NCBI GenBank assembly: GCA_013399855.1
Contig: VXAY01001316.1
Span: 286,680-350,679, forward strand
Reading direction: 5' to 3'
Source: Oxyruncus cristatus
Lineage: Eukaryota > Chordata > Aves > Passeriformes > Cotingidae
Length of the DNA stretch: 64,000 nucleotides
Shown here: positions 43,251 through 55,445 of the stretch, in pieces
Layout: every line of letters begins with the position of its first letter
How positions within the stretch are numbered: position 1 is the stretch's first letter
Notes under the pieces: generated by a model
What the model was told of the DNA's origin: nothing
The model's input: only the letters and a program-made list of their open reading frames with translations
Databases searched by the model: none
Made by a program: the position numbers and the translations under genes

Positions 43251-46200
43251 TGGTGTTTGGAAACAAAGGAGGGCTCTCTCCATCCTAATTAGCGGCAGGT
43301 TGCGGAGTGCAGCCGCGGAAGGCGAAGGTCACTTCCCACAAGGCTCTGCTCAGGATGCCAAAACACCCACTTAATTCAGGCGGCTCAGCAGGCAGAGTCA
43401 GACCAGAGCAATTACACTCCCTGGATTTCCCCACGGAAGGTTTTAACAATGCAACTCTTAGGGAAAAAAGATGACTGCAGGAGCTCTTTATTCTGCCACC
43501 TTGGAGCAGGAGGTAGCTCAGCCTACCGCGCCACCGACTCCGGGAACGGCATCGCTGTCTCTTTGTGCCTCTGCACTGGGAGCCCAGCTTGGAGGGTTGG
43601 CTCTTTCTCTTTAGTTTCTTATCTTGAGAAATGAATAAGAGCAAATTTTAACATTTAAAAAACAAAGACCAAAAAGACCCAGAAACATGAAGACCCTTTG
43701 TGGTGGGTTGAGTTCCCTCTGAGTACTCCAGGTTTTCTTGAAGATGCTGCCAGTGAGAATTAACCTTTAAAGGAACCATCTAAGCATGAACCCTGGGAGC
43801 CTTCTCTGGAGAAGCAGCTCCTCTGCTGGGACACTGCTTGCCTGGCTCAGCCCAAGGATTCAGCTGTTCTGTAGATGATTCACTGCACCTCAGCCACCTC
43901 ACACAGGCAGCTCTTCCAAAAGGTCAAAGCGCCGTTTTTACCCTCAGCTGATATTTCCTCCCTGCACACCCTCCAGGTGACGTTCATCCACATCTGCCGT
44001 CCTACACACACCTCTCACAGCTCCCTCGTGCAGCTGCTCTCCCTTCAGGGCATCTGCACAGCCCTTGGCACCTTCTGCCGATGGCAGGAGCATTTCCCGG
44101 GGTGCTGTGTACGAACCCAACTCCCTTCACCCCTTCCTAAGGCTCCAGAACGAGGAATTCGTGGTAATTTTCAGTGGGAAAGGAAGACTGAGATTTTTAA
44201 AAGTTATTTATTTTTAGCCTGATAAACAAGAGATGCAGACACCATCTGGATCCCTCCTCAAAGGCTTCAGATACAACATGCTGTCCAGACCCCTCTTCCC
44301 TGTTCCAGCTCACAGCAAGTGCTCACCAGCACGTACTAGACAGGATCCACCCCAATCTGTCCTTGGATGGAATGGCTCCAGCCAGCAGCTCTGCAGGAGG
44401 CGGGGCAGCCATAGGCTTAGCGCAGCTTTCTTTACATCGTTTGTGAAATACATTTCAGAGGACAACCTGCAGCCCTTTGCCTCCAACACGCTCCATGCTG
44501 TTCAACAACCATCTCCCAGCTCCGAGGAGTCCAACAGACCCCCTGCCTTCCACACCTGAGTCACAGCTGACTTGTGCTCCATAAACCCACCCTCTATGTT
44601 GGACCACCAACCCCAAAAGCGTCCTTTAGAGCTGCAGTTCACCCTTCTTTCCACTCCCAGCTACAGTAACAGTAACTAATACTCAGTGCTGGCATCACAG
44701 AGGTTTCCAACTGTTTCCAAGCAGCCCATAAAATCGCCGGCAGTGCTTGATGGGGCTCCAGTGTTTGTGCATCGCAGCCATGCCTACTGTTCCCAGCAAA
44801 AAGAGCGTGTTTGCCTGGCACAGAGCTGGGGATGGACCAGGGGACACATCAGGTGGGTCTCCACAGCTCTGTGCCACTCCTGCTCCATCACAGGCTCTAA
44901 AGCCATCATCTATCCTGGCACATCTCTTGGCATCAGATTGACTTTGCAGATCTGGGTGGCTGGAGCTGAAAAGTGGTTTTCTCCTTGCTCGGAAGATGTT
45001 TGCCAGGTCCCTTTTGAGAGTGCTGAGAGATGGTTTTAAGTGCAGGCCTGCCAGGAATAGTGATGCTCGATGGGGAAGGGAGGTTTTCCGCCAGGGATGG
45101 ATGGCTCTCCACAAAGCTGGTAATTCCATCATGCCTCCATCGCTCCAATTAAAACACTGAAGGATCCTGCTTGTCCTCTGGCTGCACTCCCAGTCACCCC
45201 TGGCCACAGCATTGGCCACTGCTCCCACAGTGGATCCCATGGAGATGTCAGCTGGGTTTTTTTTCTGGTGCTTGTGTTGGCTCTATGAACACTTAAGTGA
45301 TAAAACCCCTGGCCAGGTGGAACAGGGGACATCAGCACCACCACCATCCTTCCCCCAGCACACAGGGAGAGCACACCTTTACCTCCAGGTCTCCGTCAGT
45401 CCGGGTGAGAGTTAGTTATGGTCAACCAGCCAACACTCACAACAACCAAAACTGCAGCCAGGGCACCCGTGTGCTCGGCTCTTTGCCTCTTCTCCCCGTT
45501 AAAAGCAAACTCATAAAATCACTAAGTGCCTCACAACCAGCAATTCACAAAGTTGGCCCTGTCCAGCCTTCTTTCCCCGACACTCATTGCCTGCAGAGCC
45601 AGAATGAAGAGCTGTTTCCCTCTCCTCTCCTCCACATCTCCAGAGCCTCTGCTCCAATGAAGTTTTAGTTGCTCCCTTTTCCAGGCAACACTGGAATTTT
45701 CTTCACCTGTTTCCTTCCCAGCCCCACTTGTTGCTGGGAGATCACTCGAGACAAGAAGTTGCTCTGCTCATCGAAGCTCCTCCGAGCATTTGACAGGGCA
45801 CCTGCTGAGCACAGCAGCCAGTCCCAACACCACCCATGCCGTTGTTATTAAGTAGGAGATCTCTCGCACCTCCCAGGGCTAAGGAGAGGGTGAAAATACA
45901 GCAGTGCAGCCCAGTTCCCTCCCTTTGCACACCACCAGAGACAGGGAAGGTCCCTGGTCAGCTCATTCCGAGGACAGAGGATGCTGGCAGGAGATGAGCA
46001 GCAGCAAGGAGCCCTGAGTGCTGGAGCATCCCCGCACTGAGCCAATGCCACAACTTCCAAGGATGCTCCTCCACTCCTCATCCACAGGTGCTGGAAACCA
46101 CCTGGGACTTCATTCTGCTCTCCCAATGGAAAACACTCTGCCTGCAGTCTCCAAACCCACAGGTGGGAGGAGATCTCCATCCTCAGTGCTCTGCTGACCG

Positions 46201-46259
46201 ACACAACCCTGCGCCCTGACAGACCCTCAGAAACGCCCCTTCTCCTCCGCCCACTCCCC
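43251..46259. other. Single-copy noncoding DNA
   Basis: Three kilobases without recognised repeats or genes. 43620-43690 is AT-rich. 43702-43716 (tgtggtgggttgag) resembles the first bases of an avian LTR, but the likeness stops after about 15 bases. Frames of 115-181 codons at 43875-45240 overlap on both strands. Confidence 0.4.
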
Positions 46260-46720
46260 CTCCAAGCAATTAAACCCTGGCTGCCATGGCCAGGCAAGAT
46301 AAATGCTGTTTATTGGGATGGCTTTCCTGCATGCCAAACATAAAACAAAATGCCAATCGATACAGCTGCCTCACCTGATGGGTTTATTTCCCTTGTCCTC
46401 CCGCCCCCGCTTTTAATTTCGCTGTGTGCCGGAGCCCTCGGTGGGCCTTGCGCCGTGGTGATAAACCAACAGATCCTCATTAACCCCCGGCCCGTGGGCA
46501 AGAGCAAGAATTCGCCTTTTCTCTCCCTTTCCCTTTTCCCCTTTTTTATTTTTTTTTAACAAAACTCTGCCTCTATCAATATTTGATGAGGGTAATTTCA
46601 AAGACTTGTTTAGTATGATCTCCACATAAGGAGTCCTTCGGAGTGTTTATCACGTTCGAGGTATAATTACATTCAAATCCTGAGACACAGTTGCCAGGGT
46701 TACAGCTGCTGGTGGTTCCT
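46260..46720. other. Candidate conserved element
   Basis: Unique block: gcaagataaatgctgtttat, acaaaatgccaatcgataca, ttttaatttcgctgtgtgcc with CpGs, gtgataaaccaacagatcct, then a T-rich stretch near 46540-46558 and atcaatatttgatgagggta. AT-rich DNA with scattered CpGs is typical of conserved noncoding elements. Conservation not tested. Confidence 0.35.
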
Positions 46721-46984
46721 CCAGCTTTTGTGTGTCTGGGGTTTCACCGCCCCCTGTGCACACCCCTACCCACGCTCTGCTCCTTTGGTGGCTGGGGTAG
46801 GACGGGAGGGTGATGGGCAGGTCATGGACCAGCAGTGGCCAGGGCAGGTCACACCAGCACCTCCCAGGCTGAAGAAGTCAGCATCACCATGCAGGGTGCA
46901 CCAAGTGTGGGATTTGGGGGTCAGGGATGGGGTATAGGGAGAGCTGAGCAGGGAGTTGAACATTGCTGACGAAAATACCACAGG
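46721..46984. other. Single-copy noncoding DNA
   Basis: GC-leaning interval. Nothing recognised. Confidence 0.4.
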
Positions 46985-47265
46985 AAAATCCTCCAGCAGT
47001 GACAGGACCCAGGGAAGGGCTGGAGCTGTGTCAGGGCAGGCTCAGGTTGGATCTCAGGACAAGGTTCTTCCCCCAGAGGGTGGTTGGCACTGACCAGGCT
47101 CCCCAGGGCAGTGGGCACAGCACCAAGGCCAACTGAGATTCAGGAGGGTTTGGACAACATTCTGAGGGACAGGGCGGGGTCATTGGGTTGTCTGTGCAGG
47201 GCTGAGGGTTGGACTGGATGTTCCTGTGGGTCCCTTCCAGCTCAGGATATTCCCTGATTCCATGA
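46985..47265 (+). mobile_element. CR1 LINE, ORF2 end and 3' UTR
   Basis: Sense copy: ctcaggacaaggttcttccc, tggttggcactgaccaggct, ggtttggacaacattctgag, ttggactggatgttcctgtg, ending tattccctgattccatgaac. Same subfamily as the copy at 40235. Confidence 0.92.
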
Positions 47266-48119
47266 ACCTCAGTGGCTGTAGAAGCTCCATGGAAGGAGAG
47301 GCAGCAACACCTTCCCCTCATCCCTTGAATCCGCAAGTGAAATATAAGAGTGAAGGCACAAATAATCAGGGATAGAGGGTTGCAGAATCCCAAGGGAGAG
47401 GTCCAATGATGCCAGCGCTGCTGCCATGCCAGCCTGGGAACTCCAGCCCTGTCAGCCTTCCCACCACGAGGGCAAGAGTGACCACGCAGTCCTGCCACAA
47501 GCTCCTCTGCTCTCACCAGGAGAAGCTTTCTGAAAGACACTTGATAGCCAAGAACACCAGCTCTGCATGTGCCAAGGCATTCTGGGGAACATTCCTGGCA
47601 GTAACCTGGCTTAAAGCACACACACACACACATATGTGGTGTGGGCTATCTGCTGGAGACCTGGTCTCACAGTACTGGCCAAGCAGAGAGGGGACAGGGC
47701 TGTGAAATCAAGCTCCTTAACCAAAGCCCAGCTCCAGCAGGGCTGTGTGTGAGAGGCCAGCTGACCACCGGAGCTGGGAACATCCCTGGCTTCTCTCTCA
47801 GCTGCTGGTGTGGACCTACTGGGACGTCCCCAAGACCCTTCTAACCTGGGAGAAAATAAAGCCTGAGCGTTTCCAGTGCAACACAACGTCCCACCCCTGC
47901 TGCAGCAGCTTCTTGGAGATCTCTGGGTCAAGGGCAGTGCTTGAGGAGGAGTTAATAACAACCCTCAGGGAAGGGGCAACCCAAGGAAAAGCCTTTCCCT
48001 GCTCCTGCCCAAGCTCTGGGGCTGAACAAAGCCTGCCCAGCGGGATTTGCCTCCTTCCCCAGCCTCCAGACAGGCAGAGACTCAGCTCATATCTCGGATT
48101 TCCTGGACAGTGTCAGTAA
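47266..48119. other. Single-copy DNA with a short (CA)n
   Basis: A (CA)7-8 run lies at about 47618-47631. The rest is mixed and unrecognised. The 200-codon minus frame at 47031-47633 runs through the CR1 copy and is discounted. Confidence 0.4.
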
Positions 48120-48810
48120 ACGCTGTTGCACCCGGGCAGAGAGGAGCTGGGATTGAATTGCCTTTGTTCTAGTTCCAGTTTTAAATAATATGAACCTTGG
48201 TACAATAGGCAGCGTTATCACTAATCCCCACAGCTGAGCCTGAAATAAGCTTACAAACCATGCAGCAGGCACTGTGGGAAGAACAATTATTCTGACAAAG
48301 GATGGAGAGGGGAGGAAACAACCATGAGCTCCTTGGATTAGATGGAGGGTGAACACAATTGTTGTCGATTCACCATAAATAAATAATAAATAACATTAAA
48401 AACCCCACCAAATACGAAACAAACTCAAAAAAGAACAACTGCAGCGTGAAGGCCTGGTAAAATATTTACAATTATTTCAAATAATAGAAAAAAAGGTACC
48501 TGCTACAGCCAATAGGTTGTAAAACAAATTCAGATGGAAGCTATTGTTTACCCCTAAATCAGCTCTAATGCACTGGCAAATGTGATTATCTGCATTCTGA
48601 GGGAGCAGCAGCATCTGCATTCATTACAGGTGTGCTCAGTGAAGGCTCTCCTGGCCACAGGTTCATTTGTAATTATTAAAATGCATCTTGTTATCCATGC
48701 AGCAAGTCCCAAATTTCTGGGCACCAGCACATGCAGTATTTGCTTTAATTTATTGTGTGTGCTTTATGTATTATTTTACTGTGTCAGTGCCACAGTGCAA
48801 ATGAGAAACC
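48120..48810. other. AT-rich candidate conserved element
   Basis: Long AT-rich unique block: agttttaaataatatgaacc, aaataaataataaataacat, aatatttacaattatttcaa, gtaattattaaaatgcatct and taatttattgtgtgtgcttt. Many homeodomain and forkhead-like cores. The plus frame at 48582-49100 is low-information and not believed. Confidence 0.38.
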
Positions 48811-49177
48811 CCATCTCAGAGGTGCCAGATGGAACAGAGCTGAGCACTTCGTGTCACCCATGCACTCGGAGCTGGCACGTTCTCAGTTCCAGGGGGAAAG
48901 CTTTTCCATCAGGGACAAACAACCAGAAAGCTGGCAGCCACCCTGGCTGCTCCCACTGCCAGGGAAAGGCAGCAGCTCAGTACCTGGGTGCACACCAAGG
49001 GGAAAGAAGTAATACAGGAATGGAGGAAACTTCTTGTCTCCCTAAGGACACACAGCAGTCACTGCTGGGCCACCCTGTTATCCAAAATAACAGCAAGTAA
49101 CAGGCAAATACAGGGAACTGACAGAAAAGCAGGAAGGGAGGGAAGCCACAAGGTAGTTTGCAGCATGAGATGTGAGA
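48811..49177. other. Single-copy noncoding DNA
   Basis: Nothing recognised. Confidence 0.4.
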
Positions 49178-49560
49178 GATCATAGAATGGTTTGGGTTGA
49201 AGGGACCTTAAAGCCCATCCAGTCCCACCCCCTGCCATGGGCAGGGACACCTTCCACCAGCCCAGGTTGTTCCAGGCCCCGTCCAACCTGGCCTTGGACA
49301 CTCCCCAGGATGGGGCAGCCACAGCTTCTCTGGGCAACTTGTGCCAGGGCCTCCCCACCCTCACAGGGAACAATTTCTTTGTAATATCCAATCTAACGCT
49401 GCCCTCTGGCAGCTTGAAGCCTTTCCCTCTTGTCCACTTCCAAGCCCCTCTCCTCAGGGCTGCTCTCCATCCCTTCTCCACCCAGCCTGTGTTTGTGCCT
49501 GGGATTGCCCTGACCCAGGCTCAGGACCTCAAAATTGGCCTTGTCAAACTGCATGCCTCA
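49178..49560 (-). mobile_element. CR1 LINE, ORF2 C-terminus and 3' UTR
   Basis: Antisense copy, the longest clean one: atcatagaatggtttgggtt, gggcagggacaccttccacc, tcacagggaacaatttcttt, ctcctcagggctgctctcca. The minus-strand frame gives LPEGSVRLDITKKLFPVRVG and RPWHKLPREAV, the ORF2 end. Confidence 0.93.
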
Positions 49561-50659
49561 TCTCACCTACCCAAGAGGAAAGCAGGGGCAAATCCACAGA
49601 AGAAATCCTGGAGCAGCTCTGCCTCAGCTGGAGCCAGGAGCTTTTAAGGGGAAGAGCCCTCATCTGGACACAGCTGCGAGGGGTGCTTGGCTCTGATGGT
49701 TAAAAGGGTCCGGCAGAGATACCAGAGTCACCGGGATCCAAACACCACCCAAAATGCCTGTTACCATCCCTTAAGCAGGGGGGGCAGGTGCAAATCTGAT
49801 CCTGAGTATTTCTAAATATCAGGGAGGGAGGATGACGTCGTTGGGATGAAGGTCCAGAGCGGTGCAAAGAGCCCTGTTTTGTGGCCTCACTTCACAGCAC
49901 AGTGGGACCGGGGATGCTGTTATCAGAGGAAGGAAACGGGATTGAGGTGACCAGGGAGCATGTCTGAGCATTCAAATTACAAGCAGGGCTTGTAAGGGAC
50001 AGGATCTGACATTTAATGCCTCTGTTTGCAAAGTGCTTGACATTCACGATAGGAGAAGCGGCACAGACAGGCGGCGAGGGCTGTTGGCTTCCCGGGAAAG
50101 CAAGTGCACCATGAAAACAGCCTGGTTTTCCCTCTTCTCTACCTGGGAAGATCCCTGGGAGATGCAAACACAGGGAGCCAAGTGTCTTACACGAGCACCT
50201 GCAGCATCCCTGGGACAGGCTGCCTGCAGACTCCTGGAAAAGTCACTTCTACCTCCCCATGCTTTAGCTTTCCATCCGAGAAGATGGATCATCTGTTCCT
50301 GCAGGCTGTGCAGGAGATGTACCACATGTGTGGAGCACAGAGCCCAAAGGAGCCAGGGTTTGATCTTATCCGGGGCTCTGAGGAGCCATTATAAGAAAAA
50401 TAAAGTTCAACACTCGTTCTTCTCTTGGAAAGCCGCAGACTGGATGGAAATAACTTATTTTAAAAGGCGCCTCAGCTGACAGCAGTTCAGGAATGGAAGT
50501 GGGGAAATTAGTGTGTCAGCTAATGCTTGGCAGAAGCTGGAGTCTTGGAACCAGTTTTAACGCAGGACTCAGCTCGGAGCAACGTAGTTGCTACCACTGG
50601 TGTGGGCACCTGGGTCCACAGCAAGAGGAGCAAAGTCCTGGGAGCTGCCCCGATGGCCT
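49561..50659. other. Single-copy noncoding DNA
   Basis: Mixed. 50390-50480 is AT-leaning. Open frames of 90-150 codons overlap on both strands. Nothing recognised. Confidence 0.4.
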
Positions 50660-50735
50660 GGATGGCGCTTGGAGCAACCTGGTGTAGTGTAAAGAGGAGT
50701 GGAACAAGATGAGCATTAAGGTCCCTTCCTGCCCA
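50660..50735 (+). mobile_element. CR1 LINE 3' fragment, short
   Basis: ggagcaacctggtgtagtgt and gcattaaggtcccttcctgc recall the sense CR1 tail with losses between. About 75 bases. Confidence 0.6.
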
Positions 50736-51089
50736 AAGTGCCTCCAGTTGCCGTGATTCCCTTCCCACGGGACAACCCTCAGTCCCACACTGGCCTTCAG
50801 AGGTTCTCCTGGCGTGGCTGCAGAGTGACCTGCAGGAGCAGACCAGTCCCAGGGGGGTCCCCCAATGGTCCCACGCTTTACAGGGCAGGCCCTGGCAAAG
50901 CTGGGCTCAGGAAGGCTGATGACAAGACGTAAGAGTATTGCCACCACATGTGGACAGGCACTGATTTCCACCACGGTGTTGATGCACTGTCCAGCAAGGA
51001 GAGAGCACTGGTGTGGTAAGAGGGGAGGGAGCAGAGCCCGAGGTCCCCGGAGCACAGCACGGCTCCCTGCTCCCTCACCCATCCAGCCA
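50736..51089. other. Single-copy noncoding DNA
   Basis: GC-leaning. Nothing recognised. Confidence 0.4.
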
Positions 51090-51400
51090 GCCGTGCCTTC
51101 TCCTAATCACATTAAAATAACATGCTCCCACCTCATTTTTTCTTATTAGAAATGAACAGATTTAAAGCATTTCCCCTCAAATTATGGTTCACCTGAGTAG
51201 ATAATTAAAAGACTATAAAGGAGATACACTTTTATGTGTAATTACGCCCACTTCTGCTGCTGTATCGGGGCTTCAAAAATATTTGCAAAACAACTCAAAA
51301 CTTTTATTTTGTCAGTGCAGTAATTGCTGCTTGTCAGGGCTATCGGTGCCTGTGTCTGCTCTAACGAGAGCAGCGTCTCACAGGCAGCTCTGCTGACACA
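51090..51400. other. AT-rich candidate conserved element
   Basis: tcctaatcacattaaaataa, gtagataattaaaagactat, ttatgtgtaattacgcccac and tcaaaaatatttgcaaaaca words, with a CpG-bearing right edge (gggctatcggtgcc, ctaacgagagcagcgtc). No transposon pattern. Confidence 0.38.
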
Positions 51401-51727
51401 GGGAGGGTGTGGAGCTCCAAAGCACCACAGGGAAACCGCTGGCACAACATCTGTGTGAGCCACAGAGACGCGGCACGGGATCCACGAGGAATGGCCTGGG
51501 AAGGGACAAGGATGTCGGTTTGCATTTTATGGGGAGATGGGAGGAATGTCTGCAGCAGCAAATGGGAAAGGGGAACAGGCAAGGATGGGATAACCCTGCA
51601 CTCTGGAAGCTTCCAATGAGGCCACAGGAATCCCAGGGGTGCGTTTACAGCTGTGGACAGACCTGACCTTCCTGTTGGGAACAGCAGGTCTCAGAGAAAT
51701 AATCCAGCAGGCTTCTCTCTGACTTAG
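51401..51727. other. Single-copy noncoding DNA
   Basis: Nothing recognised. Confidence 0.4.
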
Positions 51728-51985
51728 AACCGTGGAATCACAGAATGTCCTGAGCTGGAAGGGACCCACAAGGATCATCCAACCTCCTGGCCCTGCACAG
51801 ACACCCCAGCAATCCCACCCTGTCCCTCAGAGTGTTGTCCAAACGCTCCTGGAGCTCTGGCAGCCTTGGGGCTGTGCCCACTGCCCTGGGGAGCCTGGTC
51901 AGTGCCAACCACCCTCTGGGGGAAGAGCCTTTTCCTGAGATCCAACCTAAACCTCCCCTGAGTTGTCCTGGGGGAAAATCCCACC
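51728..51985 (-). mobile_element. CR1 LINE, ORF2 end and 3' UTR
   Basis: Antisense copy: gtggaatcacagaatgtcct, gagctggaagggacccacaa, tccctcagagtgttgtccaa, cagtgccaaccaccctctgg. Same subfamily as 41230. Confidence 0.92.
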
Positions 51986-52579
51986 CAGGGTGGGTGAAGC
52001 TGCTGAAGTGGTTTGGTTACATTGGTTTTCAGACACTGCCTGTGTGTGCTGCCTGGTGACCCTCAGTGATCAACACAGGAGCTGTTTTAAGAACCACCTC
52101 CCAGCACCATCTGCAGCTGGACACAAATTTGGGGATCTGGTTGGTATGCAAAGCTGCCAGCTGAGGCAGATGGGCTTCCCAGAGCACCCACACCACAGTC
52201 CTGAGGAGAAGTCACCACCCACAACATCGGATCCAAGTGTTCACAGAGCCAAGAGACCAAATGGATGTTAAATCCAGGAGGGAAGGTGGGTTCCCCAGGG
52301 GGATGGAGCTGTTGGGGTGAAGGATGAGTGGAGACCATCAGTTCTGGGGTGGGCATCACCCACCCTCCTTGGTGGGACACCTGGAGCTGTCTGACGCTCA
52401 CACCCACACTGCTGGGTGCCCAACACAGCCGGTGTGTGGAAAAGCAGCATTCCCAGCCTCCCAGGGAGCCAGCAGGCTTCGAGGTCCCCAAGCCCATGCT
52501 CGAGCTCACTGTGTGTAAGGAAGATATAATACCCCATCTCCTCATAAGGGCACAGGGAAATAAATTCAGTAATGTCTGT
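51986..52579. other. Single-copy noncoding DNA
   Basis: No repeat recognised. It lies inside the 312-codon minus frame at 52087-53025, which is discounted because the same frame runs through a CR1 copy. Confidence 0.4.
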
Positions 52580-52800
52580 AAGGAACTAAGAGATCTCCCT
52601 GAGCCTTCTCTTCTCCAGCAGAACCCCCCCAGCTCTCCCAGCCTGGCTCCAGAGCAGAGGGGCTCCAGCCCTCGGAGCATCTCTGTGGCCTCCTCTGGAT
52701 TCACTTCAACAGCTCCGTGTGCTGTGGGACCCCAGGGCTGGAGGCAGCTCTGCAGGTGGAGTCTCACCTGAGCGGGGCAGAATCCCCTCCCTCGGCACTG
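52580..52800 (-). mobile_element. CR1 LINE internal fragment (ORF2 coding part)
   Basis: Antisense: gagccttctcttctccagca, gctctcccagcctggctcca, cggagcatctctgtggcctc, gctggaggcagctctgcagg, then tcacctgagcggggcagaat. This is the part of CR1 ORF2 just upstream of the C-terminal region, without the usual 3' end, so the copy is truncated at both ends. Confidence 0.85.
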
Positions 52801-53129
52801 GCAGGGGCTTTGGGGCAGTGAGGGGGGGCAGCTGTGCAGGTTTAATCGAGACAGTGCCTGAAATGCAGCTAAAAGCAAACTGTGTGGAGTAAATCCTGCC
52901 CTGTGCTGACCCCCCCGGGGTGCAGGGAGGTGCAGGCTGTGCACGAGTGTGTGACCAGACAAACAGAACCGAGACATTTGGCTGGCGACAGGAGATGTGA
53001 GAACCCCCAAAAACCTCTCCCACACGGCCTGGAGATTTCAACACTGCAGCTGCCTCAGCCCTGCTCCATCCGAGCCCTCCTGGCTCCAGCACCACTGCAG
53101 CCTGCCTGGCTTGTCCTCCAGGAAATCCC
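52801..53129. other. Single-copy noncoding DNA
   Basis: GC-leaning. Nothing recognised. Confidence 0.4.
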
Positions 53130-53290
53130 GGCCCTTTGGATAGGCGATGAGGCATCTCCAATAATTCCAGCAGCTGCTGCCAGTTAATGTGGGCTGGCAC
53201 GGAACTTTATCATCAGACCATATTGCTCCAATTACAATTGAGCCAATAGTCCTCTTGGGCTCGTCTTTTATTTGTCTTTCACTGCTGAGT
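53130..53290. other. Candidate conserved element
   Basis: ggataggcgatgaggcatct, ccagttaatgtgggctggca, tccaattacaattgagccaa (paired CCAAT and AATTG words) and gtcttttatttgtctttcac. Short AT-leaning block in GC-rich flanks. Role inferred. Confidence 0.35.
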
Positions 53291-54059
53291 GTGGGAGGGA
53301 GGGGAGGTGGGAAAGTGCAGGGTTGTTTGTGTCTCCAACCTCCACCTCCTTCACTGCCCCCGGGTCTCTGTGCAGCCAATACATTCCCAGCCACTTTCTT
53401 CCCCTGGGAAGGGCTGTCCTCAGGCAGGAGCTGTGCCCTGTGGCATGGGATGAGAGCATCATCAATGGAAGGAGAGCAAGTGTCTGCCACCGGGCCCCAC
53501 GTGTGAATCCTCCAGGGCACACTGCACCCCATGGAGCATCATGTCTCCCAGGGAGCCCTCCTCCCCCTATCCCATGTCAAGCACAGTCCCAGCTCAGCTT
53601 TCTCCTTGCAGTGGGGCACATAAGGATTTACTCCACGCCCAGTGCCGGAGTCAGTCCGACATCACACTGGTGTGCCGGAGCACCGGCTGCATCGAGATTT
53701 CTGGGAGCTGCTGAGGGGTAACTGGAGCCAACACGCTGCTCCCATTTTTCAAACCTGAGAGCCAGGAAGGAAAGATTTTTCATCCTGAGGGTTGGTCTCC
53801 GTTCTGGCTGTGACAGCCACCTGTGTCTATAGTCAAAGCTCAGGGAAGGTTTTTTTGGATGCTGTGTGGCCTCAGTAAATGACATCTCGTTCCAGCTGGG
53901 ATGCAGGTGAAGCTGGTGACTGGTTGGCCTGTGGGGAAAATAAAACACAGGGGCCGGAGGCTGCAGCTGTATAAACCCATGTCAGGGAGGTGAGGGCCCG
54001 ACAGGGACTAGCCAGACACATCCAGGCTGTGCTGAGAGGCTCCAGCTCCCTGACGTCCT
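53291..54059. other. Single-copy noncoding DNA
   Basis: Mixed, GC-leaning. Several 100-165-codon frames overlap on both strands. Nothing recognised. Confidence 0.4.
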
Positions 54060-54400
54060 TCAGAGCCCCATTAACCATCAGACTGTCAGCAGGGCTCCTC
54101 CAGACCCCGTTAAAAGGCTATTCCCAAGCAAGTTACTTTGGGAATGTTAAGCACTGGCTGTAAATGTCTTTTGGTTACTTAAGGGGAAAACCTGGGAGCG
54201 ACCTGTGTAAAGGATATACCCTCTCAGGGCCCCAAATCCAAGAGGATTCAAGAAACATGAACACTCATTTAAACCACACCAGTAGCCCATTAAATCAAGT
54301 ATCTACTCAATTAAGGACACACAAACAACTTCGCTCTGCCCTCCATCAGCTGCTGCCTATTTGCATCTTGCATGTCCAAAGACCTGCCAGGAGGCTGGAT
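54060..54400. other. Candidate conserved element
   Basis: cattaaccatcagactgtca, agttactttgggaatgttaa, taaaccacaccagtagccca and tattaagtat-like words, ending with tatttgcatcttgcatg (octamer-like). Unique and AT-leaning. Role inferred. Confidence 0.33.
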
Positions 54401-55017
54401 TTTATGGCAGAGATGCTCTGTTTTCACTTGTCGGGATGGGCTTGGCAAAACCCACAAAAAACAACAAAAAAACCAGTCCTCCCCCTGTATACAAGTGTGA
54501 GGCAAACTTCACTGTGGTGTGTGAGCCCAGGGCAGTGGAATCCTGCCCCAGGGACCTGGAGCCATCACCACCAGCACGTGGAACTCGGCCAAAAAAACCT
54601 ATAAACAAAAAAAAATCCCAGCTATAATGACCCCGGAGAAGCAGCAAGGACTTGGAAGATCTCCTGATGGGAGCCACGATAACACCCCAAATCAACACCA
54701 GCACTGATGGGAGAGTTACAGGATGACAGGGAGTGCAGGGACTTGCCAGCCCCACCTCCAGCTGAACCTGCACTCGCCTCCCTCCCCACCAGATCACCCC
54801 AAAACCACGGGGCCTGGGAAACCTGTATCCCACACCTCCAAAGCTCTCCCAGTAGCAGCTCCTTTTTTTGGAACCCCAAATATGTCACTGGTGGCTGCAG
54901 GTTTTCAAATCTATCCATTTACAAAACTTTTAGCCCCTGTTTTAGCCCTCTTTGCCGGCTGGAGGATGTTCCCAGTGCCAGCAGGATCAGCTGCCCTCAG
55001 GAACTGAGGATAGAATG
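54401..55017. other. Single-copy noncoding DNA
   Basis: A-rich runs at 54455-54472 and 54604-54613. Otherwise mixed. Nothing recognised. Confidence 0.4.
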
Positions 55018-55130
55018 GATCACAGAATCATAGGATATACTCAGCTGGAAGTGACCCACAAGGATTGTGGAGTCCAACTCCTGGCCCTGCACAGGACGCC
55101 CCGGGAATCCCACCCTGTGTCTGAGAGAGC
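55018..55130 (-). mobile_element. CR1 LINE 3' end fragment
   Basis: Antisense tail: gatcacagaatcataggata, tcagctggaagtgacccaca, ccaactcctggccctgcaca, then ggaatcccaccctgtg. About 110 bases. Confidence 0.88.
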
Positions 55131-55445
55131 TGGGTGGGTTGTGTGATCCCAGCAGGATAAAACGCCCGAGTGCAGCCAATGAAAAAGGAAGAATTCATTT
55201 TCCTGCCATGATTTACAGTAATCCTTAGGGGAAGCAGGTTCAAGATGAGCATCAGCCTTTCATGGACAGGCTCCAGCAGGACTCGGGAAGCGAGGAGCCG
55301 CCGTGCTCCGCCAGCACGGGCGGCACTTTCATCCCAGTCAGCGCTTCCAGCGCGGCCTCCCTGAGCGATCGCACACGAGGGCTTTGAAACGCACTCCTCG
55401 CAAAAACCTGTGCCAAGAAAATTCCTTCTCCTGGCTCTTTTGCAG
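55131..55445. other. Single-copy DNA with CpG patch
   Basis: 55155-55260 is AT-leaning. 55270-55380 is CpG-enriched (gaggagccgccgtgctccgc, gcgcggcctccctgagcgat). It leads directly into a strong splice-acceptor-like tract. Confidence 0.35.

Noticed and set aside
43702..43716. tgtggtgggttgag resembling the start of an avian LTR
   Set aside because: Similarity ends after about 15 bases and no other LTR feature follows.
47031..47633. 200-codon minus-strand frame
   Set aside because: It crosses the CR1 copy at 46985-47265, and the rest has no recognisable protein feature.
52087..53025. 312-codon open frame on the minus strand, the longest in the window
   Set aside because: It runs through an antisense CR1 copy at 52580-52800, has a Ser/Leu/Pro/Cys-rich chance composition, shows no domain, and lies in GC-rich DNA where stops are rare.
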